A stretch of DNA of 64,000 nucleotides from assembly GCA_018881555.1 (NCBI GenBank), contig JACAXG010000008.1, forward strand, positions 12,801,316 to 12,865,315. Reading direction: 5' to 3'. The stretch's first letter is position 1, and each line of letters begins with the position of its first letter. This DNA comes from Amblyornis subalaris (taxonomy: Eukaryota > Chordata > Aves > Passeriformes > Ptilonorhynchidae). The position numbers were made by a program, and so were the translations under genes. Positions 1 to 8,500 of this stretch are shown here, piece after piece. The notes beneath the pieces were generated by a model, which was not told the origin of the DNA, searched no databases, and saw only the letters and a program-made list of their open reading frames with translations.

Positions 1-729
1 CCTGATTGTTGACTGGTGCAACCCCCAGCTTCTACAGGAGCAGTTAACCCACGAGGGTTGCAGAGTTTACAATTATGGCAAACAGATATCACTAAATACC
101 CATCTTCTGGAAAATTAAAAAATATCCATGTGTCGGTGGACACTTTTTCAGGTGCAGTTTTTGCTTCTGTACACACAGGAGAAACAGCCACTCATGTTTG
201 TCAACATTTTTTGCAAGGATTCGCCTCATTAGGCGTTCCCCAAGAAATAAAACCAGACAATAGTTCCACGTACACAGCTCAAAAATTGGCCACATTTCTA
301 ATGGATTGGGGTCTTCGCCACACTTTTGGTATTCCNTACTCTCCCACGAGTCAAGCCATTATCGAAAGAACACATAACACTTTGAAGCGCATCCTAGATC
401 AACAAAGAGGGGGAGCAGGGCAAGCAACACCACAGATTCGTTTAAGCAAAGCTTTATATGTATATAACTTTTTAAACAGTTCCTTTGCAGAGCCAAACCC
501 GCCAATTTTTAGGCATTTTTCCAATAGTACTCAAGCAAAATTAAAACAGAATCCTTCAGTTTTAATTAGAAACCCTGAAACAGGACAAATTGAAGGTCCA
601 TATCCTCTAATAACATGGGGCAAAGGGTATGCTTGTGTCTCTACAGGTGCAGCACCTAAGTGGGTTCCAACAAAGAACGTGAAACCATACCACATAAGAC
701 GACAAGAGCCTGATGAGCACACCAAGTGA
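1..729 (+). pseudogene. pol: pol 3' end: retroviral integrase core and C-terminal domain, interrupted
   Basis: Integrase inserts viral cDNA into host chromosomes. The open stretch begins after an in-frame TGA at 10-12, which breaks the frame just after what looks like the end of the N-terminal zinc-binding region. Counting from position 16 as residue 1, the catalytic triad is complete: D24 (in WQTDIT), D81 (in KPDN) and E117 (in IIER). The spacing between D81 and E117 is exactly 35 residues. A C-terminal domain with WGKGYACV and KWVPTKNVKPY motifs follows near residues 204-227. Residue 107 is unknown because of an n. Core motifs resemble beta-type (MMTV/ERVK-like) more than alpharetroviral integrases. 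The frame ends at a TGA (727-729) that lies inside the captured HMGA2-like segment, so the last few residues appear to be encoded by host-derived sequence. Confidence 0.92.
631..646 (+). other. candidate 3' splice acceptor for a subgenomic HMGA2-like/env mRNA
   Basis: A modest pyrimidine-containing run (gcttgtgtctctacag) ends in AG at 645-646, inside the end of pol. Simple retroviruses make env from a singly spliced RNA whose acceptor lies near the pol end. From this site the first downstream ATG in frame 2 would be the HMGA2-like start at 713, with env at 1013 behind it. The tract is weak and other CAG sites exist nearby, so this is only a candidate. Confidence 0.3.
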
Positions 730-964
730 AGGACCCGCTCAACCTTCCACTGCCAATCAGCCTTCCACAACCACCCCTGAGTCTCCTGTCCGTGTTGACA
801 CCCAAGAACAACCTACAACCATAGAACCTCAAAAAAAAAGACCAAGAGGAAGACCTAAAGGAAGCAAAAACAAGAACCCCTTTAAAGCAGCTCAGAAAAA
901 AGTAGAACCCACCAGTGAAAAGCAACCTAGAGGCAGGCCCAGAAAGTGGCTGCTACATAACTAA
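713..964 (+). CDS. captured host HMGA2-like ORF: two AT-hooks, truncated, 83 aa, inside an endogenous retrovirus
   Basis: HMGA2 is a chromatin architectural factor that binds the minor groove of AT-rich DNA through AT-hooks. This ORF has an AT-hook at residues 42-52 ([11 protein letters not shown], core R45-G46-R47-P48) and another at 70-79 (core R73-G74-R75-P76). Residues 42-79 match vertebrate HMGA2 hooks 2-3 and their linker at about 32 of 38 positions against the HMGA2 sequence I remember, including the linker motif KAAQKK, which separates HMGA2 from HMGA1. The N-terminus also aligns (EG at 6-7, QPST at 10-13). The region of hook 1 (about residues 24-33) has lost its RGRP core. After W79, the equivalent of the last exon 3 residue, only four residues follow, so the spacer and acidic tail are absent. 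The ORF starts 17 nt before the pol stop in another frame. It is in the env frame, with a single TAA at 962-964 between them. Homology is inferred by eye and memory. Confidence 0.9.
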   Translation: MSTPSEGPAQPSTANQPSTTTPESPVRVDTQEQPTTIEPQKKRPRGRPKGSKNKNPFKAAQKKVEPTSEKQPRGRPRKWLLHN

Positions 965-1012
965 GCCACAAGTTTTGCAGAGACTGTAGTTCATGTATCA
1001 AAGGGAGTTACA

Positions 1013-2017
1013 ATGGGAAAGATGAAATTGAGTTGGATGTTATGCTTATGCCTTTTTGCTTTGCTTGCTTTTAGTGATGCAGGTATGCTTGTTGATCAAC
1101 CTAAAACAAATGTTTGGGTGACTTTATATAATGCATCAGGTCTAGATACCATATGTCTGTCGACCACAACCCCAGAGAAACCATTTTCAACTTGCTTAGT
1201 TGGAATGCCAGTAGATGCTTGGCCAATACCAGAAAAACTCAAGGCAATGCAAGGTACTCTCGCTAGGTCAAACCAGTGGGATCTTTGGACTCCAGTAGAC
1301 AAGTGGGATTGGTGGACTTCTCACCTTCCCAAGGCATCCTTTGAACCAGAAGAATTAGAGCTTCTTGGTTCGGTGAAAGTGGATTTCTGTGTCAAGTTCA
1401 ACTATACGAGAAAAGATCAGTCAGTAGTCAAGGATGTTTCTCCACATCACCCTGTCTTTAAAAATCAGACATTTTGGTGTAACTACACTTCTTTAATTCC
1501 ATCTATATCTAGCACAGTTCCCCTTTCATTACAACGGGGAATGGTCTTTGTTTGTGCAGACAGAGCTTGGTCTGCTGTCCCATCGCACATCAAAGGCGGA
1601 CCATGTAGTTTGGGAAAGCTTACTTTATTCACACCTAGTATCAAAATAATTAACCAAATGAGATGCAGAGGAAAAAGATCATTTGTCCGTCAATACGGAC
1701 CAGAGTGCACTGACGATTTTAATCCTTGGGGTTTTGGGAAAAGATTTACTGCATCATTGTTTCTGCCCCAAGTAGCCTCTGGACAAGCATTAAAACAATC
1801 AGATCAGTTGGGGTGTTGGCTGAGTAAACAAACCAATGCTACCTCCCTTGCATTGAGTGATTTGCTAGCAGATGTTAAAGATGCAGGACATGCCACCTTA
1901 CAAAACAGAGCTGCAATTAACTATCTTTTATTGACCCATGGACACAGCTGTAAAGATTTTGATGGACTGCGTTGCATGAATTTATCCGATCACTCAGAGT
2001 CCATTCATAAAAGTTAA
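1013..2017 (+). pseudogene. env: retroviral env, 5' part: SU and most of the TM ectodomain
   Basis: Env mediates receptor binding and membrane fusion. This 334-codon frame starts with a hydrophobic signal peptide (about residues 6-23). SU has N-glycosylation sequons at N40, N130, N151 and N157. A basic RGKR cleavage site lies at 219-222. It is followed by a hydrophobic fusion segment (about 245-262) held between C232 and C268, the internal fusion-loop arrangement of alpharetroviral Env. Sequons recur at N275 and N323. The conserved TM loop has C313 and C321, but the position just before C321 is R320 where alpharetroviral and gammaretroviral TMs have a cysteine. The frame ends at TAA 2015-2017 before the membrane anchor, which continues in another frame. 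At about 430 codons in all, this env is shorter than the roughly 600 usual for alpharetroviruses. Confidence 0.88.
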
Positions 2018-2304
2018 GGGAAGGCATGTCCAAAATTAGAGTGGATAATGGAACTTGGTTAGATGATCTGTTTGATGGATGGAGTTTAACATTCTGGTTA
2101 AAACAGCTTTTGAAAATAAGTCTATATGTATTACTTGTTATTATAGTTGTATTAGTAATGGCGCCTTGCCTACCTCAATGCATGCAACGAATAGTTGACA
2201 AAGCTGTCAAGGGAATTTTTGTGGTTCAACAGAGAGGGGGAGATGTGGGAAATGAAGTTTCAGAGACCTTGCAGGTGCAAACAGCACTGTGCTTGAACAG
2301 ATAG
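2011..2304 (+). pseudogene. env: retroviral env, 3' part: TM membrane-proximal region, anchor and tail in a shifted frame
   Basis: This frame opens after a TAA at 2008-2010 and overlaps the end of the upstream env frame, so one small indel between about 2008 and 2017 would explain the break. Counting from the ATG at 2026, a membrane-proximal segment with WLDDLF (11-16) precedes a membrane span at about residues 31-47. It is followed by cysteines at 48 and 52, positions typical of palmitoylation. The tail runs through the polypurine tract and into the LTR before stopping at 2302-2304, so the last ~20 codons are U3 sequence. The layout resembles the alpharetroviral TM anchor. Translation from the ATG at 2026 alone would lack the fusion ectodomain. 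Confidence 0.85.
2231..2243 (+). other. polypurine tract, plus-strand primer of reverse transcription
   Basis: AGAGAGGGGGAGA is an unbroken purine run immediately before the TG that opens the LTR, the expected place of the retroviral plus-strand primer. It lies inside the env tail coding frame. Confidence 0.85.
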
Positions 2305-2597
2305 AAATGGATACATGTTTCAATCTGAGGCCTTGGCGAAGGCTGCCTGAGTTAGAACAGTGAGCTTTCTACAGTTTAAAGCAAAAACGTAGTTTTGTAG
2401 TTTTTAAATAAGTATGCTTTATAAAAGTAGAAATGTATTTTTAACAAGTAAAAGCATGTTTTATGTAAAAAATAATAGTGATAAGTAAAAGAGTTAAGAA
2501 TTTTGAGTTTAGCCAAAAACCATATATAATAGAGTTTCTTAGAAAGTTAAAATTAGCAATATAAGCCTGTACAACAGGCCTTAATAGCAATATGATG

Positions 2598-2705
2598 ATT
2601 GGTTAAAAAAAATACGCATTGCGGTAAAATCATACAGTAGTGATTGGTACAAATGTGTTAGCAAGCTTTGTGGCATTTGCTTATTGGCTTAAAAAAGTAT
2701 ATAAG
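2598..2705 (+). promoter_or_regulatory. LTR U3 core promoter: three inverted CCAAT boxes and a TATA box
   Basis: ATTGG (inverted CCAAT) occurs at 2598-2602, 2643-2647 and 2683-2687, spaced 45 and 40 bp apart. TATATAAG follows at 2698-2705. Transcription would be expected to start roughly 25-30 bp downstream, defining the start of R. Regular CCAAT spacing suggests NF-Y-type binding; this is inferred from motifs only. Confidence 0.65.
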
Positions 2706-2855
2706 GCCTTGTAGAAAATAGTAGAAACCTACCTCGGCTGCTGCTACAGGAGCATCTGTGCCTTCTACAGCTGCTACTGCTACTATTGTTACTGTAACTG
2801 CTGCTGCCTTTGATATTAGAGATGTTGTTCGCACGTCTGTCCTGTCTCACCCTTC

Positions 2856-2884
2856 AATAAACATGAGACTGATTCAGCAATAAA
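2856..2884 (+). terminator. two polyadenylation signals in the LTR
   Basis: AATAAA is present at 2856-2861 and again at 2879-2884. Both lie downstream of the TATA box and upstream of the proposed LTR end, as expected for R/U5 polyadenylation of viral RNA. Confidence 0.7.
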
Positions 2885-2932
2885 TCATCTTCGTGACATC
2901 TCTCAATCATTCCAACCCCTGTAATTCCGGCA

Positions 2933-5164
2933 CGTTTCAGAAAAGGAATGTGTATCTGAGAAGTTGCAAGTGAAGGGGCTGTGACACTGACACAGTAATG
3001 ACTATTTATGTTTCTAACAGTGATTAAAAATATTTCCCTTGAAATTTTGGATTATTATTCTTAGCCAATTGTATGTTGTGAGTGCTATTTGACTTGTATT
3101 TTGGGAGTGAAAATACAGAGCTAGGTAGACTGTGCTACTGCTATCCTGTTGGAAATGCCCAAATGGAATTCCCAAAGGTAACCTGTGAAACAGCCCTATG
3201 GACAGGAGCTGGAACACATCGATCGCTATTCCTGGATAATTGGGGTGTAACCTCTTCCCTCCCTACTTCACTTTTCCACTTGCAAAATAGACCACTATTA
3301 ATAAACACTTGGACAGGGTTTTTCTTCAAATATGTTAGATTATGCTCTAAGTGGCATCTCACTTCCATAGCATGTACTCTGCTCTTGTTTCCAGTAACAG
3401 AAAAATGCAGTTTCATCCCATCTCTATGGCTATGTGGTGTTATGCAATGTGACTTTTGAAAAATTGTAATTTAATTTTTTTGAAGGTAAATAAATCCTTT
3501 TGTTCAGTCTCAGGGAGAAGCAAAATACTGAAAAGAATAATATTAGAAAGGCTACATGGTTCTTCATGTGTATGATATTTCATAAATGATTTAAATAATT
3601 GGCAAATTGAAGGACTGAAGCTTTGCACAAAAGCTTCTGTGAAAGGGATTCCTTACCAGGCCTTGCTCTATAGACATCACTCCTGAGAGCTGCAGTATAG
3701 AAGGGGTTGTTGTCTGTATGATCTCTCTCTTTTTATATATATATATANAGAGAGAGAGAGAGAGAGAAAGATAATAGATGGAGGGGACCTGTTGCCTGTA
3801 TCTTTCTGCACTTCCATTTCTTTCAAGAAAAAAAGGTTACTGTGTTTTCTTTATTCATGCTAAGAAAATTAACAACACAGAACACTTCAGATCTTCCTGA
3901 ATGGCCTTTGTATACTCGTGAAGTTTGAATAAGCCAAATAAAACCACCATGAAATTAAACTAAATTTTAAGGCCACTTGAAGTGTCATGGAGATCATAAA
4001 ATGCTTACACATTTAAATAGTGGTGTGGTGAATGAAAAGGAGAAGATGTCAGTGACACTTAGAACTTTTTGTCACAGTTGCAAAATTTTAAAAAAAGGGA
4101 GAAAAATAGGGGCAGTGGGACTTTTGACTGCCTAAAGGGCAGAAGTTGCTGAACAATTCATTAGCAACTGATTTATGAGAGTTCCAAGCTCAAAATACAT
4201 TCTATAGGTACTTCAGAAACAGAGCTATTTTTTCCTCCCTAATAAGTATGATACGGCAATGAAGACTTTCTATTCCCTCCTTCCATCTGTGTTCTACATC
4301 CATCTGTCATGCTTTATCCCTGTTTAGATTGAACATGTTCTGGGTTTGTGCAGTGTTTATATTTACAAACGAAACAACCAATAGGCTGCATGTGACAGAA
4401 GCTGTGAGAGTCATGGATGTCATCACTTGGCAGTAGGATCCCTGCTACAAGAGGCCATTTTTGTTCTTGGAGTTACTAAATTCTGTCCTCTAATGCTTAT
4501 CACAAAATAACTAAGAAAAAGCACAGTTGCACTCTACTGTCCTTAGGACACACCACTTCGGAATAATAACAGTTCATCCAAAGGATGTCTGGAAACAACT
4601 GGCATCCAAGTGACCAGAATGGTAATACTTCCTAAAATACAAGACTGGGGCTCATCAATCAATAGATTTTTTTTCCTCAGATGACAGCGCCAAATGTCTG
4701 TTATTGCATGTAACATATATATGCTCTGTAGTCTTTGCTGAAACTTTGATACAAACTGAATTTTTTACTAAAATTGCACAAACAATTATTTTAGAATTAA
4801 GAACTGCAATTCTGATCTACTGCAAATATATCCAGTTAACTGTATATCAGCACTTTAAAGATATGTTCCTTTTTCCTAAAGAGATATGTATTTAATAGAA
4901 ACAGTAATTTAGATATATGCTTACTCAAATTATTACTAACAGGTTGAAACTGCAAATAAATAAGTTGGGAAATTTAAAAATAGCTCAGAAGTATCCTTAC
5001 TGTATTCCTATAAAGTATGTTTGTGTCAGTAGAGCAGCAGAGGGCAACACGGTTGTCATNTGAATCTGCACTCTGAAATGGCACCTTTTTTATTTTAGTT
5101 TTTTTAAGTTCTGGTTTTCAGTGTCTGAACTTTCAACTAGAAAGACTGTGGCCTGATATTATTA
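2933..5164. other. intergenic DNA right of the provirus, no gene seen
   Basis: AT-rich, apparently unique sequence. The longest open frame (3082-3459 plus) lacks an ATG start and any recognisable motif, so I treat it as chance. Apart from the microsatellite near 3740 I see no repeat, RNA gene or exon. Confidence 0.6.
3734..3767. repeat. compound (TA)n-(AG)n microsatellite
   Basis: Alternating TA at 3734-3747 is followed, after one n, by alternating AG at 3749-3767. Such compound dinucleotide tracts are length-polymorphic, and the n may mark that. Confidence 0.9.
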
Positions 5165-5515
5165 GATATAGAAATATAGAATCATTTAGGTTAGAAAAGA
5201 CCTTTTAGATCCTTGAGTCCAACTGCCAACGCAGCACTGCCAAGCCACCACTAAGCCATGTCCCTCAGTGCCACATCTCCGTGGCTATTAAACACCTCCA
5301 GGGATGGTGATTCCACCAGTGACCTGGGCAGCCCCTTCCAATGCTTGACAGTGCTTTTGGTGAAGCAATTTTCCTTAATATCCAATCTAAACCTTCCCTG
5401 GTGGAACTTGAGGCTGTTTCCTCTTGTCCTATTGCTTGTTACTTGGGAGAAGGCACCGACCCCCACAAACCATGGGTGGATCCAGGGCTTTAAAGGGGGC
5501 TTACTCATGTAACTA
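5165..5515 (-). mobile_element. CR1 LINE 3' end, minus orientation, 5'-truncated
   Basis: Read on the minus strand, this encodes the last ~80 residues of CR1 ORF2 without a stop (motifs KHWKGLPR and ESPSLEVFNS, ending DVALRDMA), then a stop and the 3' UTR. The UTR carries the typical avian phrase aaggtcttttctaacctaaatg and ends in a degenerate ATTCTAT repeat near 5165. CR1 elements insert by target-primed reverse transcription and are usually 5'-truncated, as here. The preserved reading frame suggests a moderately young insertion. Confidence 0.92.
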
Positions 5516-8500
5516 AGCCAGAATTTTCACCATGGGAAAAGGAAGAATTTCCTTGGCTGTGCTAAAAGATTCAGTGGAGACCTTACTCCTTCAGTCACTG
5601 CCATTCTTTACTGTGTGCCAGTACAAGTGTTTTACGCTGTGACACGTGGAGCTGGACTAAGAACTGATCTGACCTAAAATTTTGTCTAGGGGAAAAAACA
5701 GGGAGGAGAAATGAGAGGGGGGGTGTGTGTGGGTGCAATTTTCAGTGGATCACTTTCTTGATTTTCACTGTATAACTATGCAAACAGATGTTGTCACAAT
5801 GGTGCAGCACCATATAGGAGTTGGTTGTGTAGATGAATAGCTATGAATGCTAAATTGTCATTGCTCCCAAAGTAGTAGTACACATCAGATAGATCAGATT
5901 ATGCCCTCATTCCTGTCATTGCGGTGGAGATTTTTTTCCTGATAACGGTGATAAGATGAACTCTGGGAATATCCCATAAAGCAGGCAGAGCAAAGACCAG
6001 CTAATGCAAGTGCTGGCAGACCAGAGCCTGCAGCAAATCTTGTTCTACAGCATCCCTGCACCTTATATGAAGAAGCAGTTCCTCAAAAGAAGTCACTACT
6101 TCCCTGCTGATTCTGGAGTCAGATGACAGAAGACTATGGTATGAAAAAAAATTCAAATGGAAAAGATACTATAACTTCAAGAAAAAGCTACACACTTCTA
6201 ATCTATTTATTCAGGAATAAATTAAATTGTTCCTGTTCACTGGCACGGTGGAACTTATTATTTCTTTAAAAGAGTCTCAATGCATTTTGCACTTCATTTG
6301 AGCAGTCATAAACTGTCATATTAATTTCAGATCATACTATTTATTTATTTATTTATTTTAAAATTTGTATTGCTTTTATCATGACAAAATACGCGATCTC
6401 CAGCCATGCTATTCATCTGATCAGAATGGCATGTGACGTTAATTTCCAGTGAGCTCTATGTGACGTACATTTATTCCCCCCAACAATCTGCATTCCGCAG
6501 AGCACTTCCAGCACCATCTCTTCCACCAAGTGGAACACCCTATGATAACCGAATGGTTGAGACTCAATCTACTTTTTTATATCAAAATACGTGCAACCAC
6601 ATATGAAAATGGAAATAATGTTTCAGACAATTCAAATTTTTTTGGATAGCTTCCCTTCAAAATCAGACCATGAAAAGACTCTACGTTATGAAAAGAGGTG
6701 ATTAAATGTTGAGAGATTCAATATTCTAAATGAATGAATCTTCAGTTTATGTTTCTGCAATAAAACGTAGCACGGATAGTGCTAGAATAGCTAGGAAACA
6801 GTTAATCTGGTTTTCAAGCACAGGAGCTGCAGCCTTAGGGATCCTGGTCCACCTCAGGTTCCACTATAAGAAGAAAATATCAATCTCAGCGATAATACTG
6901 TATCCTGACTTCCATCAAAACCTGACTACCAGAGGTGATTGGAATAGGGATCATCCCTGTACTTAAAGTGCTGACCATTGCTGCACCCGGACTAATAAAA
7001 AAGTATTTCCTCTGTAATTCAGCAACTTTCACTTGTTCTTTCAGCATCTAGTGCATAACCACAGCCATAATTCCATTGCAACATGGAGTTTTTTAATTCT
7101 ACAAATAAAAATTCCAATGATTGCAGTACTTTATTCTGATCTTTTTCCCACCTCTCTTATTCATTTTTTCCTTAGTTTATTTTCTCTAGTTCTAAGTGTC
7201 TTAGTCATTTCTACACCTCTGAAAGTGTTCTACATTCCAAGCTGATCTGCAAAAAGCATCTCTAAGATGCACGTTAATTATATGGGTGGGCTTGGTGACC
7301 ACAGCCTAAATTTCAAATGGCAATATGCAGATCTTGAGTATTTTCTATTCTATATAAGAACTGCATGATTTTGGAACACCTCAGTTTGAGCTTCAGTAGC
7401 ATACAGGATTCATCTTTTAATAACTTAGTGTAGGAGAACTGCAGTACCCCAACCGTCTGCTTTATGCCGAACTCTCTGAAGCAGCCAATTTTGTCTTCCA
7501 GAACGTGGCTGCTGCACATGCTGGGTGCTGATTGCAAGTATTATCTTAAGAGAATGACTTCTCAATATTTAAGAAAATGACTCTTCTTTCAAAGGTTTGC
7601 TTTTGTGCTTTTATGCTCCTGCTGGCTTTGTCACACCAGGAGGTAACTGTCAAACACCATCCTTCAGCTCCACAGCTGCCTTTGCTGCTCCATTGTGTTT
7701 AGCAAACAAATTGGGAGGAAGAAGAGGACTACAAAAAATCAACAACCTNCAGCTTCTCGAGAAGCAAAGAAAGTATCTTGGCAACAAAAATAAAACCTGT
7801 CCTGTAGTGCAACCAGTGTCCAAGAAGGGCCTGAAACCAAGGTTCATAGCCCTGGACACCCTCACCTGCTTTATAGAGCTCCTGAAAATTGAATGCAGGT
7901 AGCAGCCATGCAAGAAAGAGTGCAAGCACAATATTTGCTGCCAGGTATTTTTCCATGCCTACAAACCTTTGTGTTAGCAGGAATGACAGGAAAGTTCAGT
8001 AATGAGTGTGCTCGACAGCCAGTATTAGAGGTCTGGGAGATCTGGGGGGTTTATGTGCTCACAACCTGAACTCACCTTGCATTCCTGAGTACCTGCTGCT
8101 ATACCAAACTAAATCCTTTGTAAGCCTGATCTTCTTTCTTCACTTCTGTTCCTTATAATACATTGTGAATCACCATAATCTCTTCTCTGTAACGATACCA
8201 CAGAAGTAAAGTGCTATTTCACTCAACTAATACAATTGTAAACTATTATAAATTAAATAACTGTCAGCTTCCAAAATACTTTGTGTTCTCCAGTTATGCT
8301 CCCATGTTCCCATCTTTTTTTGTCATTAAATACCAAAGTAGTTTTGCTTAGACTACCTTTTATTTCTAAATTAACCCTTCTGTCTGTCAAGCACAGGCCA
8401 TAGGGATATTTAGGACTCTAAAATTGCAACTGAATCTTAACACCAAAACCATGAATCCAATTAGCTGCGTGAAAGAAACAGGCAAAATATTTCTAGTGAG

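Larger units (their letters stand above)
1..2932 (+). mobile_element. 3' part of a class II endogenous retrovirus (provirus, 5' part outside window)
   Basis: The order integrase, small inserted ORF, env, polypurine tract and LTR identifies the 3' third of a plus-strand provirus. The integrase reads as betaretrovirus/ERVK-like. The envelope has an alpharetrovirus-type plan: a basic cleavage site, an internal cysteine-bracketed fusion loop and a conserved loop before the anchor. The copy is damaged. There is an in-frame TGA at 10-12 in pol and a frame break in env near 2008-2017. The 5' LTR, gag, pro and reverse transcriptase are not in the window, so target-site duplication and LTR-to-LTR age cannot be examined. 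Its odd feature is a host-derived ORF between pol and env. Confidence 0.93.
2244..2932 (+). repeat. 3' LTR of the provirus (about 689 bp)
   Basis: The LTR starts TGTGGGAAAT right after the polypurine tract. It most likely ends AATTCCGGCA, which forms an imperfect terminal inverted repeat with the start (7 of 10 positions). U3 holds CCAAT boxes and a TATA box, and two AATAAA signals follow. Between TATA and polyadenylation is a run of imperfect CTGCTA/CTG trinucleotides (about 2737-2810). The 3' boundary is less certain than the 5' one, because the other LTR and the flanking duplication are not visible. Confidence 0.78.

Noticed and set aside
713..964. Interpretation of the AT-hook ORF as HMGA1-derived or as a generic basic viral leader
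   Set aside because: The KAAQKK linker, its spacing to the second hook and the terminal RKW are HMGA2-specific as I remember the family, and the N-terminal QPST also matches HMGA2, not HMGA1.
3082..3459. 125-codon frame right of the provirus
   Set aside because: No ATG at its start, no motif, not retroviral; lies outside the LTR in AT-rich unique DNA.
7597..7956. Opposed open frames (101, 93 and 75 codons), one with a hydrophobic N-terminus on the minus strand
   Set aside because: No recognised family, no promoter or splice context, and mutually overlapping; probably chance.
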